From Olsenella_K absiana (lineage in GTDB: Bacteria > Actinomycetota > Coriobacteriia > Coriobacteriales > Atopobiaceae), in contig NZ_JAZGJQ010000001.1 in assembly GCF_036408855.1 (NCBI RefSeq), positions 62,001 through 126,000 on the forward strand: a DNA stretch of 64,000 nucleotides. Reading direction: 5' to 3'. Position numbers and translations under genes: made by a program. Positions 34,073 through 41,852 of the stretch are shown here, piece after piece. Numbering within the stretch: the first letter of the stretch is position 1; every line of letters begins with the position of its first letter. The notes under the pieces are model-generated. The model had not been told where the DNA came from and searched no databases. It worked only from the letters and a program-made list of their open reading frames with translations.

Positions 34073-34132
34073 GGGGCCCGTCCCTGCCCGAGCGCCGGCT
34101 GGAGCCGTTGCGTCGGGAGGGGCGGGCCCCTT
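34073..34132 (+). terminator. Terminator-like hairpin after yebC
   Basis: GGGGCCCGTCCCTGCCCGA starting at 34073 pairs with TCGGGAGGGGCGGGCCCC ending at 34130, followed by TT. The loop holds an inner GCCGGCT/AGCCG hairpin. Long, stable stem-loop 120 bases after the yebC stop. Confidence 0.65.
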
Positions 34133-34150
34133 CGCGTGCGGGCGTCCGAC

Positions 34151-34230
34151 GAGCCGGCACGTGCGAACCGGTGGCGCGCGCAGACCGTCGCGTGCGGACA
34201 GCCACGTGCGAGCCGGCACGCGCGAACCGG
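34151..34230 (+). repeat. Direct repeat of a 21-bp word
   Basis: GAGCCGGCACGTGCGAACCG begins at 34151 and recurs with one change (GAGCCGGCACGCGCGAACCG) at 34210, 59 bases apart. Noncoding, just before the TPR gene. Confidence 0.65.
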
Positions 34231-34311
34231 CGCCGCGTTGGGTTATCGTAGGTTCCTGACGGGCGCGGCGCGCCCCGCTTCTAAACCACCTTCCGGGAGG
34301 TCGGCGACCCT

Positions 34312-36009
34312 ATGGACAACTACAGCACGCGGGCGACGGCGGCGGCCGTGAACTCGCTGGTCAAGCACGGTAACAAGAGCCTGGCGGAGCAGGACTGGGA
34401 CGCGGCGGCGGACTACTTCGCCCGCGCGCTCGAGGCGGACTCGTCGAGCCCCCAGGCACATCTGCAGCTGTACCTGGCCTCCCGCCACCTCATGGGCCTC
34501 GAGGAGCTGCCCGCCATCGCGGAGAAGATCATCGAGGTCACGCCCGCCGAGCGCACGCCCCTGGCGGACGTCCTGCAACTGCAGGCCGAGCTTGATGCCG
34601 CGGCAGCGGAGCGCGCCGCCGCGCAGGGTCCCGAGGCCGAGCAGGGCGTCGATGCCGAGAAGGGCGTCGGCGCCGAGGGCGAGGCGGCCGCCAAGGACGA
34701 GCCAGCCAGCGCGCAGGTCGCGGAGACCGAACGGTCAGCCAGCTCCGAGAAGGACGTCGAGGCCGCGCAGGGCGCGGGTTCCGAGAAGGACCTCGAGTCC
34801 GGGCAGCCCGCGGCCGATGCCGGCGAGCCCGAGCCCGCGGTAGCGCCCGCGCCCGGGCCTGCGGCCGTATCCGAGCCCGCGGCCGAGCCCGGCTCCGAGG
34901 CCGCAGCCGGCTCCGACACCGAGCCCGCGCCCGGCTCCGAGGCCGCAGCCGGCTCCGACACCGAGTCCGAGAGCGAAGCCCCCGAGCCCGAAGTCCCTGC
35001 GGCCGCCCCCGCCGAGCCCGCCGCCAGCCAGCCCGAGCCCGCCGCCATCCAGCCCGCGCCCGCCGCCGAGGCCGAGCCCGACGCCAGCGAGGCCGTGGCC
35101 GAGCCCGGCGCTAGCCAGCCCGCGCCCGCCGCCGAGCCCGCCCCCGACTCCGCCGCCCTGCGCGCCGAGGTCCGCGCCACCCTGGCCGACACCGCCGCTA
35201 ACGGCATCCGCGCCCCCTACGACCAGCGCCTCTCCAACCTCGCCGAGGCCCGCGCGGCCTTCGAGGACGCCTTCGACGACGAGGACTGGGCGCTCGCGCT
35301 CGAGCTCGCCCCGCTCGACCTCAAGCGACACATGGAGCGCGCCCGCGCCGACGCCGAGGAGCGCTTCTCCCAGGCGCAGGCGCAGGAGCAGGTCCTTCTC
35401 GACCAGATGTGCCAGGTCGCCGCGAGGCGCGTCCCCAAGGTGGAGCTCGCAACGTCGGCCGCCGAGGGGTCCTGCTCCGACGCGCTCGCCGCCTTCGAGC
35501 GCGTGAAGGGCGAGGAGCACGAGAAGGTCAGCGGCAAGTACTCCTTCCTCAAGGGCAACCTGCGCACGGCGGGCGTGAGCCTCTGGGTCGGCGTCGTCCT
35601 CGTCGTGCTCGGCGCGCTGATGCTCGTCGCGACCCTCCTGCCGCACGACGGCACGGTCGCCGCGGCCGCGCCCGCGGCGTTCCCCGAGGTGTTCGCCCCG
35701 CTCGCGGTCGTGCTCGTCGCCGTCGGCGTGGTCGTGCTGTTCCTGCGGGTCATGCTCGTGCGTGCAAACCGCCAGGGGATGGGCGCGCACGCGGAGGAGA
35801 AGGCGAGCGTGAGCTCCGACCTCGCCAGGACCTCGGAGCAGCTCGAGGACCTCGTCGCGGCCGTGCGCGCGCGTGAGCTCAACCTGCGGAACCTCCCGCT
35901 CGACGCCCCCGAGGAGGACTTCGACGCGGCTTGCGCGGAGCTCGCGGACAGCGTGCTCGACCTCACGGGGAGCCGCAGCCCCGTGCCCTCCTCCGCGGGG
36001 GCTCGCTAG
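34312..36009 (+). CDS. TPR-like protein with acidic Ala/Pro/Glu-rich region and two C-terminal membrane spans
   Basis: 565 residues. Residues about 10-90 resemble tetratricopeptide helices (KHGNKSLAEQDWDAAADYFARALEADSSSPQAHL). Residues about 100-285 are low complexity (A, P, E, S), including an exact tandem PGSEAAAGSDTE unit, which is also an exact DNA repeat. Residues about 290-400 are helical. Two spans lie at about 419-443 and 459-483, with a coiled cytoplasmic tail. No signal peptide, so both ends are probably inside. Function unknown. The low-complexity part carries the 34747 GAGAAGGACG word and a near copy. Confidence 0.75.
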   Translation: MDNYSTRATAAAVNSLVKHGNKSLAEQDWDAAADYFARALEADSSSPQAHLQLYLASRHLMGLEELPAIAEKIIEVTPAERTPLADVLQLQAELDAAAAERAAAQGPEAEQGVDAEKGVGAEGEAAAKDEPASAQVAETERSASSEKDVEAAQGAGSEKDLESGQPAADAGEPEPAVAPAPGPAAVSEPAAEPGSEAAAGSDTEPAPGSEAAAGSDTESESEAPEPEVPAAAPAEPAASQPEPAAIQPAPAAEAEPDASEAVAEPGASQPAPAAEPAPDSAALRAEVRATLADTAANGIRAPYDQRLSNLAEARAAFEDAFDDEDWALALELAPLDLKRHMERARADAEERFSQAQAQEQVLLDQMCQVAARRVPKVELATSAAEGSCSDALAAFERVKGEEHEKVSGKYSFLKGNLRTAGVSLWVGVVLVVLGALMLVATLLPHDGTVAAAAPAAFPEVFAPLAVVLVAVGVVVLFLRVMLVRANRQGMGAHAEEKASVSSDLARTSEQLEDLVAAVRARELNLRNLPLDAPEEDFDAACAELADSVLDLTGSRSPVPSSAGAR

Positions 36010-36011
36010 CC

Positions 36012-36026
36012 CGCGTCCTTCTCGCC
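36012..36026 (-). repeat. Intergenic copy of the GAGAAGGACG word
   Basis: CGCGTCCTTCTCGCC lies just after the TPR gene stop (exact 10-mer 36014-36023, minus orientation). Noncoding. Confidence 0.85.
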
Positions 36027-36084
36027 CGGTCGCCGCCCGCCTGGCCGCCGCCCGGCGGGCCGGCCCCCGGCGCCCGGCGGGCCC

Positions 36085-36099
36085 CGCGTCCTTCTCGCC
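36085..36099 (-). repeat. Second intergenic copy of the GAGAAGGACG word
   Basis: CGCGTCCTTCTCGCC recurs 73 bases after the previous copy with the same orientation (exact 10-mer 36087-36096). The DNA between them is a C/G-rich repeat with CCGCCCGGCGGGCC-like words, which can form hairpins. Confidence 0.85.
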
Positions 36100-36180
36100 C
36101 GCGGTCGCACATCAAGACCGTGCGCTAACGCGCTGATTTTCCGGATACGGCCGACGCGTGGCGCCGGGCGGCCCGCCGCT

Positions 36181-36189
36181 TGGTAGCAT
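36181..36189 (+). promoter_or_regulatory. Extended -10 promoter of the rml operon
   Basis: TGGTAGCAT fits TGnTAnnnT, 55 bases ahead of the rmlA start at 36244. No -35 is obvious. Confidence 0.4.
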
Positions 36190-36243
36190 GGTGAGTCGGC
36201 ATGGCGCCCGCGCGGCGCGACAGGCATCTCCGGGAGGTTCGGC

Positions 36244-37149
36244 ATGAAGGGCATCATCCTGGCGGGAGGCAGCGGAACGCGCCTGTACCCGCTCACCACC
36301 GTGACGAGCAAGCAGCTCCTGCCCGTCTACGACAAGCCCATGGTCTACTACCCGCTCTCCACCCTCATGCTGGCGGGAATCAGGGACATCCTGATCATCT
36401 CGACCCCCGCCGACCTCCCCAACTTCGAGCGGCTCCTGGGCGACGGGTCGGACTTCGGCGTCTCGCTGTCCTACGCCGAGCAGCCCGAGCCCAACGGGCT
36501 CGCGCAGGCCTTCGTGATCGGCGCGCCCTTCGTGGCGGACGGCCCCTGCGCCCTGGTGCTCGGCGACAACATCTTCTACGGCAACGGCCTCACCCGGCAC
36601 CTGCGCCGCGCGAAGGCGAACGCCGAGGCGGGCCGCGCGACGGTCTTCGGCTACCGCGTGGACGACCCGGAGCGCTTCGGCGTCGTGGAGTTCGACGCGG
36701 ACTACAACGCGATCTCCATCGAGGAGAAGCCCGCGCACCCCAAGAGCAGCTACGCCGTCACGGGGCTGTACTTCTACGACGAGCGCGTGACGGAGCTGGC
36801 CGCTCGCGTGCGCCCGTCCGCGCGCGGCGAGTACGAGATCACCGACCTCAACCGCATGTACCTCGAGGACCGCTCCCTCGACGTGGTGACGCTCGGCCGC
36901 GGCTACGCGTGGCTCGACACCGGCACCATGGAGTCGCTCTTCGCGGCCTCCGAGTTCGTGCGCACGGTCGAGAAGGCCCAGGACCTGCCCGTCTCCGTGC
37001 CCGAGGAGATCGGCTACGAGAACGGTTGGATCCCGCGGGAGCGGCTGCTGGAGTGCGCGGAGCGCTACGGCAAGAGCGACTACGGCAAGCACCTGCGCAT
37101 GGTCGCGGCTGGCGGCATCGTGCCGGACCGGCACTACGACGAGGCCTAG
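36244..37149 (+). CDS. rmlA: Glucose-1-phosphate thymidylyltransferase
   Basis: 301 residues. Makes dTDP-glucose from dTTP and glucose-1-phosphate. Family signature GIILAGGSGTRLYPLT, KQLLPVYDKPMVYYPLS, LGDNIFYG, EEKPAHPKSSYAVTGLYFYD and RGYAWLDTGTMESL. Usual length. First gene of an rmlA-D-B-C set that makes dTDP-L-rhamnose for cell-wall or surface polysaccharide. Confidence 0.96.
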   Translation: MKGIILAGGSGTRLYPLTTVTSKQLLPVYDKPMVYYPLSTLMLAGIRDILIISTPADLPNFERLLGDGSDFGVSLSYAEQPEPNGLAQAFVIGAPFVADGPCALVLGDNIFYGNGLTRHLRRAKANAEAGRATVFGYRVDDPERFGVVEFDADYNAISIEEKPAHPKSSYAVTGLYFYDERVTELAARVRPSARGEYEITDLNRMYLEDRSLDVVTLGRGYAWLDTGTMESLFAASEFVRTVEKAQDLPVSVPEEIGYENGWIPRERLLECAERYGKSDYGKHLRMVAAGGIVPDRHYDEA

Positions 37150-37163
37150 CGGAGAAGGACGCG
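37149..37163 (+). repeat. GAGAAGGACG word straddling the rmlA stop
   Basis: GCGGAGAAGGACGCG begins at the rmlA stop codon and runs into the rmlA-rmlD gap (exact 10-mer 37152-37161). A related GGAGAAGGACAT overlaps the rmlD ribosome site near 37239-37250. Confidence 0.8.
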
Positions 37164-37247
37164 GCCTCGGCGCGGTCGGCGCGGCAGCGAGCGCAGCCGC
37201 AGCGAACGGCGCGACCGCTGAGGCAAGGCAAGGCAGGGGAGAAGGAC

Positions 37248-38153
37248 ATGCGGATTCTCATCACCGGCGCGCGCGGCCAGCTCGCCAACGAGCTAGGGCG
37301 CGCGCTCGAGAGCGGCAGGACGGAGATAGGGGAGGTGCCCGCCGAGCTCTCCGGCGCCGAGGTCGACCTCGTCGACCTGGACGACTTCGACGTCTCGGAC
37401 TGGGCGGCCACGAGCGCGTGGCTGGCGGCCCGCGCGCCCTACGACCTCTTCGTCAACTGCGCGGCCATGACCAACGTGGACGGCTGCGAGACCGACGAGG
37501 CGGCCGCCTTCCGCGCCAACGCGCTGGGGCCGCTGAACCTCGCGCGCGCGAGCCGCGAGCAGGGCGCCAAGCTCGTGCACGTCTCGACCGACTACGTCTT
37601 CCCGGGGAGCGACCCCACGCCGCGCACGGAGGACGACGTCTGCGCCCCCATCAGCGCGTACGGCAGGACCAAGCTGGCCGGCGAGGGGCTCGCCCTCGCC
37701 AACAACCCGCGCACGATGGTGGTGCGCACGGCCTGGCTCTACGGCTACGTGGGACGCAACTTCGTGAAGACGATGCTTCGCCTCGCGGACGCGCACGACC
37801 ACGTCACCGTGGTGGACGACCAGCTGGGCAACCCCACGAGTGCGGCGGACGTCGCGCACGAGGTGCTGCGCATCGCCGCCACCGAGGACTTTGGCACCTA
37901 CCACTGCACGAACGAGGGCACCTGCTCCTGGGCGGACTTCGCGGAGGCCATCATGGACGCCTTCGGGCGCGACTGCGAGGTCAGGCGGTGCACCTCCGAG
38001 GAGTACAAGCGGATGGTGCCGGGCTCGGCCGACCGCCCGCGGTTCTCGAGCCTCGAGAACGCGCGCCTCGAGCGGGGCCTCGGCAACGAGATGAGGCCCT
38101 GGCGCGAGGCCCTCGCCAGCTACGCATGCAACTACGGCGAACTTGCCGGTTAG
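37248..38153 (+). CDS. rmlD: dTDP-4-dehydrorhamnose reductase
   Basis: 301 residues, NAD(P)-binding Rossmann fold of the SDR type. Opens MRILITGARGQLANELG, then NCAAMTNVDGCETDEAAAFRANALGP, VHVSTDYVFPG, SAYGRTKLAGEG (Y-x-x-x-K) and VVRTAWLYGY. Last step of dTDP-rhamnose synthesis. Here it precedes rmlB, an altered gene order. Confidence 0.95.
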   Translation: MRILITGARGQLANELGRALESGRTEIGEVPAELSGAEVDLVDLDDFDVSDWAATSAWLAARAPYDLFVNCAAMTNVDGCETDEAAAFRANALGPLNLARASREQGAKLVHVSTDYVFPGSDPTPRTEDDVCAPISAYGRTKLAGEGLALANNPRTMVVRTAWLYGYVGRNFVKTMLRLADAHDHVTVVDDQLGNPTSAADVAHEVLRIAATEDFGTYHCTNEGTCSWADFAEAIMDAFGRDCEVRRCTSEEYKRMVPGSADRPRFSSLENARLERGLGNEMRPWREALASYACNYGELAG

Positions 38154-38160
38154 GAGAGCT

Positions 38161-39264
38161 ATGAAGACCTACCTCGTCACCGGCGGCGCCGGCTTCATCG
38201 GATCCAACTTCGTCCTCTACATGCTGCGCAAGCACGACGACGTGCGCATCGTGAACGTCGACGCGCTGACGTACGCGGGCAACCTCGAGAACCTCGCGTC
38301 CGTGGAGGGCGACCCGCGCTACGGCTTCGTGCACGCCGACATCCGCTCCCGCGAGGACGTCGCGCGCGTCTTCGAGGAGTTCTCGCCCGACTACGTGGTG
38401 AACTTCGCGGCGGAGAGCCACGTGGACCGCTCGATCGAGAACCCCGGCGTGTTCGCCGACACCAACGTCCTGGGCACGGTCAACATGCTCAACTGCGCCC
38501 GCGCCGCCTGGGACGACGGCGCCGGCGGCTTCGGCGACCACCGCTTCCTGCAGGTGGGGACCGACGAGGTCTACGGCACGCTCCAGATCCCCGAGGAGCT
38601 GAACCCGGACGGCAGCCCGGCGGACCCGGCGGCAGCCGACTACTTCCGCGAGGATACGCCCCTCTCGCCCCACAGCCCCTACAGCGCGTCCAAGGCCTCG
38701 GCGGACCTCTTCGTGAAGGCCTACCACGACACCTACGGCTTCCCCGCGCTGATCACGCGCTGCTCCAACAACTACGGCCCGTACCAGTTCCCCGAGAAGC
38801 TCATCCCGCTGATGATCCACAACTGCGTCAACCACGTGGAGCTGCCCGTCTACGGCGACGGCCTCAACGTGCGCGACTGGCTCTACGTGGACGACCACTG
38901 CAAGGCGATCGACATGGTGCTCTCAGGCGGCAGGCTCGGCGAGGTCTACAACGTCGGCGGCCACAACGAGCGCGCCAACATCTACATCGTGCGCACCATC
39001 ATCGCGGAGGTCGCCAAGGCCACAGGCGACTCCGGGATCGACGAGGGGCTCATCCGCCACGTGACGGACCGCAAGGGACACGACCGACGCTACGGCATGG
39101 CGCCGGACAAGATCCGCGAGGAGCTCGGCTGGTATCCGGAGACCCCCTACGAGGAGGGTATCGTGAAGACGATCCGCTGGTACCTCGACCACGAGGAGTG
39201 GGTCGAGCACGTGACCAGCGGCGCGTACCAGAGCTACTACGCGCGGATGTACGAGGGGCGCTAG
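38161..39264 (+). CDS. rmlB: dTDP-glucose 4,6-dehydratase
   Basis: 367 residues. Extended SDR: YLVTGGAGFIGSNFVLYML, NVDALTYAGNLENL, NFAAESHVDRSIENP, TDEVYGTL (T-D-E catalytic), YSASKASADLFVKAY and RCSNNYGPYQFPEKLIPLMI. ATG 38161 with GGAGAG just upstream, 7 bases after the rmlD stop. Converts dTDP-glucose to the 4-keto-6-deoxy sugar. Confidence 0.96.
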   Translation: MKTYLVTGGAGFIGSNFVLYMLRKHDDVRIVNVDALTYAGNLENLASVEGDPRYGFVHADIRSREDVARVFEEFSPDYVVNFAAESHVDRSIENPGVFADTNVLGTVNMLNCARAAWDDGAGGFGDHRFLQVGTDEVYGTLQIPEELNPDGSPADPAAADYFREDTPLSPHSPYSASKASADLFVKAYHDTYGFPALITRCSNNYGPYQFPEKLIPLMIHNCVNHVELPVYGDGLNVRDWLYVDDHCKAIDMVLSGGRLGEVYNVGGHNERANIYIVRTIIAEVAKATGDSGIDEGLIRHVTDRKGHDRRYGMAPDKIREELGWYPETPYEEGIVKTIRWYLDHEEWVEHVTSGAYQSYYARMYEGR

Positions 39265-39363
39265 GCGCCAGGCGCGACGGGGAGCGAAGCCGGGCGCCGG
39301 GCGGGCGCGCGCCGCGCGCCGCGCGCCGAGACGGCAGGCAGGCGAGAGGATCTGGGGAGAGCG

Positions 39364-39948
39364 ATGGCAGAGCGGGTAACTTCGGGTAACTTCACCTTCA
39401 CGAGGACCGCGATCGAGGGCGTCATCGTCGTCGACGTGAAGTCGTACGGCGACGAGCGCGGTTACTTCATGGAGACCTACAAGCGCTCCGACTTCGTCGC
39501 GGGCGGCATCGACGTCGACTTCGTGCAGGACAACCAGTCCATGTCGACCAAGGGCGTGCTGAGGGGCCTGCACTTCCAGATCGAGCACCCGCAGAGCAAG
39601 CTCGTGCGCGTGGTCGAGGGCAGCGTCTTCGACGTGGCCGTCGACCTCAGGCCGGGTAGCGCCACCTGGGGCAGGTGGGAGGGCTGCGTCCTCACGGCCG
39701 AGAACCGCCGCCAGCTGTTCATCCCGCGGGGCTTCGCCCACGGCTTCCTCGTGCTCTCCGACCGCGCGGTCTTCTGCTACAAGTGCGATGACGTCTACCA
39801 CCCCAACGACGAGGGCGGCATCATGTGGAACGACCCCGAGGTCGGCGTCGAGTGGCCACCGCTGGAGGGCGACGACGCGTTCGACCCCTCCAAGCTGGTG
39901 CTCTCCGCCAAGGACAAGGTGCACCCCTCCCTCGCGAGCCTGAGGTAG
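39364..39948 (+). CDS. rmlC: dTDP-4-dehydrorhamnose 3,5-epimerase
   Basis: 194 residues, cupin-fold epimerase. Motifs: DERGYFMETYKRSDF, QDNQSMSTKGVLRGLHFQ (catalytic His), VVEGSVFDVAVDLR, RQLFIPRGFAHGFLVLSD and CDDVYHPNDEGGIMWNDPE. Final gene of the rml operon, with a 99-base GC-rich gap before it. Confidence 0.95.
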   Translation: MAERVTSGNFTFTRTAIEGVIVVDVKSYGDERGYFMETYKRSDFVAGGIDVDFVQDNQSMSTKGVLRGLHFQIEHPQSKLVRVVEGSVFDVAVDLRPGSATWGRWEGCVLTAENRRQLFIPRGFAHGFLVLSDRAVFCYKCDDVYHPNDEGGIMWNDPEVGVEWPPLEGDDAFDPSKLVLSAKDKVHPSLASLR

Positions 39949-39961
39949 CGGGCGTCCGGGC

Positions 39962-40017
39962 CGCGGCGCACGCGCGGCGCACGCATGGATCGCGGCGCAC
40001 GACGGCCGCGGCGCACG
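39962..40017 (+). repeat. Four copies of CGCGGCGCACG
   Basis: The 11-mer occurs at 39962, 39973, 39991 and 40007, directly after the rmlC stop. It looks like a short repeat expansion; no terminator with a T-tract is present. Confidence 0.7.
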
Positions 40018-40100
40018 ACGGCCGCGGCGGGGTGCCGGGCGATCGCGCGCCCAATCTGACCGCTCGCGTGAAGCCGGACGTGAGACGAAGGCGGGCGCAA

Positions 40101-40106
40101 TAGAAT
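40101..40106 (+). promoter_or_regulatory. Possible -10 (TAGAAT) for the 96-residue gene
   Basis: TAGAAT lies in a locally AT-richer stretch 70 bases ahead of GTG 40176. No convincing -35. Confidence 0.35.
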
Positions 40107-40175
40107 ACTCATCGCTGTGGTGATTTGCGCATAAGAGGCGCTACCAGTGAGAAGAGTACTTGAAGGGAGCTTGTC

Positions 40176-40466
40176 GTGATTGTAGAAGATACCGTAAATC
40201 ACACGAAGGTGGATACCGATAAGGAGGGCCTGCTCGAGTTCATCAAGAACGGCCGCCAGGTCGAGCTCCACTTCGACGACGTGCAGTCCGACGAGGACGG
40301 CTACATGAAGTGGGACACCGAGTACTGGTCCTCGCTGGACAAGGGCAAGTTCATCCGCACCTACTCCCTGAACGACAAGCACTCCTCCGAGTTCACTCAC
40401 TACAACATCTCCGACATGGAGGTCAACTTCCGTCCCGATAAGGCAGCCGAGGTCCGTCTGAGCTAG
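40176..40466 (+). CDS. Small conserved-looking protein of unknown function
   Basis: 96 residues, soluble and mixed charge: KEGLLEFIKNGRQVELHFDDV, MKWDTEYWSSLDKGKFIRTY, SDMEVNFRPDK. No membrane span or signal. GTG 40176 follows GAAGGGA (40163-40169) at good spacing, codon use is that of a well-expressed gene (AAG, GAC, TTC, TCC), and a perfect 16-bp hairpin follows, so it is a real monocistronic gene. Not recognised. Confidence 0.8.
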   Translation: MIVEDTVNHTKVDTDKEGLLEFIKNGRQVELHFDDVQSDEDGYMKWDTEYWSSLDKGKFIRTYSLNDKHSSEFTHYNISDMEVNFRPDKAAEVRLS

Positions 40467-40526
40467 CCGTTTGCCCGGCGACCGCGCCTGTCCAGCAGGC
40501 TGCGATAAACCTTCCAAATATGTTGT

Positions 40527-40569
40527 GAACGAAGGGGAGGCGTCCGACGAGGGCGCCTCCCCTTCGTTC
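40527..40569 (+). terminator. Strong terminator hairpin
   Basis: GAACGAAGGGGAGGCG (40527-40542) pairs perfectly over 16 bp with CGCCTCCCCTTCGTTC (40554-40569), 11-base loop. It lies 60 bases after the small gene. No long T-run follows, which is usual in this very GC-rich genome. Confidence 0.75.
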
Positions 40570-40631
40570 TGCCCGCGCGGGCCCCGCGGGGAGGATTCCG
40601 CGGGCTCCGCGCAGCTCTTCATGGCGACGAG

Positions 40632-40809
40632 TGCAATTTCGGGACTTAGGGACGGGTCCGGCGTGGTGAGAAGGCCGGCCAGCCGCGACGGGCGCCTCGG
40701 GCGCCGGGTCGTCCGACGGAATCCTGGGCAAATACGATGGCGCCCGTCGCCCGTCTGGCGGCGAGGACCGCAAGCGTGCCCGGACCCGTCCCTAACTCCG
40801 AATACTGCA
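40632..40809. mobile_element. MITE-like 178-bp palindromic element
   Basis: The ends are imperfect inverted repeats starting TGCA: the left arm (40632-40661) and right arm (40778-40809) share the perfect 16-mer TTAGGGACGGGTCCGG (40646-40661) against its complement (40780-40795). Inner parts also pair partly (around 40681-40706 with 40740-40762), so the element could fold as one long hairpin. It has no coding frame of its own. A nonautonomous element or a structured intergenic repeat fits. Confidence 0.55.
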
Positions 40810-40857
40810 ACGGATGCCCTGTCGGATTGCGCAACCCCCGTCGGCTCGCCCCGCGGT

Positions 40858-40935
40858 GCCGCATCCGCACGCGCATGCGGAACCCGGCACGCCGCCCGGC
40901 TCGCTCCGCGGCGCCGCATCCGCACGCGCATGCGG
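40858..40935. repeat. Two copies of a palindromic 23-mer
   Basis: A 23-mer beginning GCCGCATCCGCACG and ending GCATGCGG occurs at 40858-40880 and 40913-40935, 55 bases apart. Each contains CCGCAT...ATGCGG arms, so each could form a hairpin, possibly ending transcripts from the pst operon. Confidence 0.7.
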
Positions 40936-40976
40936 CATCCGGCCCGCCGCCCGGCCCGCCGCCCGGCGCCGAGGCG

Positions 40977-41852
40977 CTAGCGCCAGCCGGCCAGGAAGGC
41001 GCGCGTCTCGTCCCTCCGCGGGTGGTCGAGCACCTGCTCCGCCGTGCCCCGCTCCACGATGCGCCCCTCGCTCATGAACGCGACCTCGTCGGCGATGCGG
41101 CGCGCCTGGCCGATGTTGTGCGTGACCACCACGATGGCGTAGCGCTCGCGCAGGCGGGCGAGGGCGCGCTCCACCGTGGCGGTCGCGTTGACGTCGAGCG
41201 CGGAGCACGGCTCGTCGAGCAGGAGGACCTGGGGGTCCACGGCGATCGCGCGGGCGATGCAGAGCCGCTGCTGCTGCCCGCCGGACAGCCTGAGCGCACT
41301 CTTACGCAGGTCCCGGGAGACCTCGTCCCACAGACCCACCAGCTCGAGCTTCTCCCGTACCAGCCCGTCGAGCTCCCGCTTGGGCGTGCTGCCGAAGTAG
41401 CGCGGCGCGTAGGTGACGTTGCGCCAGATCGAGAAGGGAAAGGGGGAGGGCTCCTGGAAGACCATCCCGACGTTCCTTCGCAGCTCCTCTGCGGGCATGC
41501 GCGCCACGTCGCGGCCCCGCAGGGTCACCTGGCCCGAGACCTGCGCCCGTGGCTCCTCGAGCACGAGGCGGTTGACCGAGCGCAACAGCGTCGTCTTGCC
41601 GCAGCCCGAGGGGCCGATGACCGCGAGGATCCGCCGGTCGCGCACGGAGAGGCAGACGTCGTGCAGGGCCTCGGCGCCGTCGTAGGAGACCGTGAGGTGC
41701 GAGATGCCGACGACCTCGTCGGCCGGCCTCGCGTCCGCGCCCGTCCCCGCGGCGCCTCCCGCGCCGTTACCTGCGCCCGCGCCGACCCCGGCCTCGTTGC
41801 CAGCGCCCGCGCCGACCCCGGCGGCCCCGCGCGTCCCTACGACCTCATCCAT
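40977..41852 (-). CDS. pstB: Phosphate ABC importer ATP-binding protein
   Basis: 291 residues. Walker A GPSGCGKTTLLRSVNRL, PFPFSIWRNVTYAPR (PstB-type), signature LSGGQQQRLCIARA, Walker B VLLLDEPCSALD, and THNIGQARRIAD. An unusual Gly/Ala/Asn-rich repetitive head of about 40 residues precedes the ATPase. The start at 41852 overlaps the pstA end; an ATG at 41867 is possible. Last gene of pstSCAB; no phoU follows within the window. Confidence 0.93.
   Translation of the reverse strand: MDEVVGTRGAAGVGAGAGNEAGVGAGAGNGAGGAAGTGADARPADEVVGISHLTVSYDGAEALHDVCLSVRDRRILAVIGPSGCGKTTLLRSVNRLVLEEPRAQVSGQVTLRGRDVARMPAEELRRNVGMVFQEPSPFPFSIWRNVTYAPRYFGSTPKRELDGLVREKLELVGLWDEVSRDLRKSALRLSGGQQQRLCIARAIAVDPQVLLLDEPCSALDVNATATVERALARLRERYAIVVVTHNIGQARRIADEVAFMSEGRIVERGTAEQVLDHPRRDETRAFLAGWR

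Larger units (their letters stand above)
33950..34311 (+). other. Intergenic region after yebC
   Basis: About 360 bases without a gene. It contains the terminator-like hairpin at 34073-34132 and a 21-bp direct repeat at 34151-34230. A weak TATCGT -10-like word lies near 34245, ahead of the gene at 34312. Confidence 0.5.
40467..40976. other. Intergenic region between the small gene and pstB
   Basis: About 510 bases with no convincing gene. It holds a terminator hairpin, a 178-bp MITE-like palindrome and two copies of a palindromic 23-mer. Transcription converges on it from both sides. Confidence 0.6.

Noticed and set aside
39949..40030. CGCGGCGCACG cluster as a CRISPR or operator array
   Set aside because: Spacing is irregular (11, 18 and 16 bases) and there are no spacers; it reads as a short GC repeat expansion.
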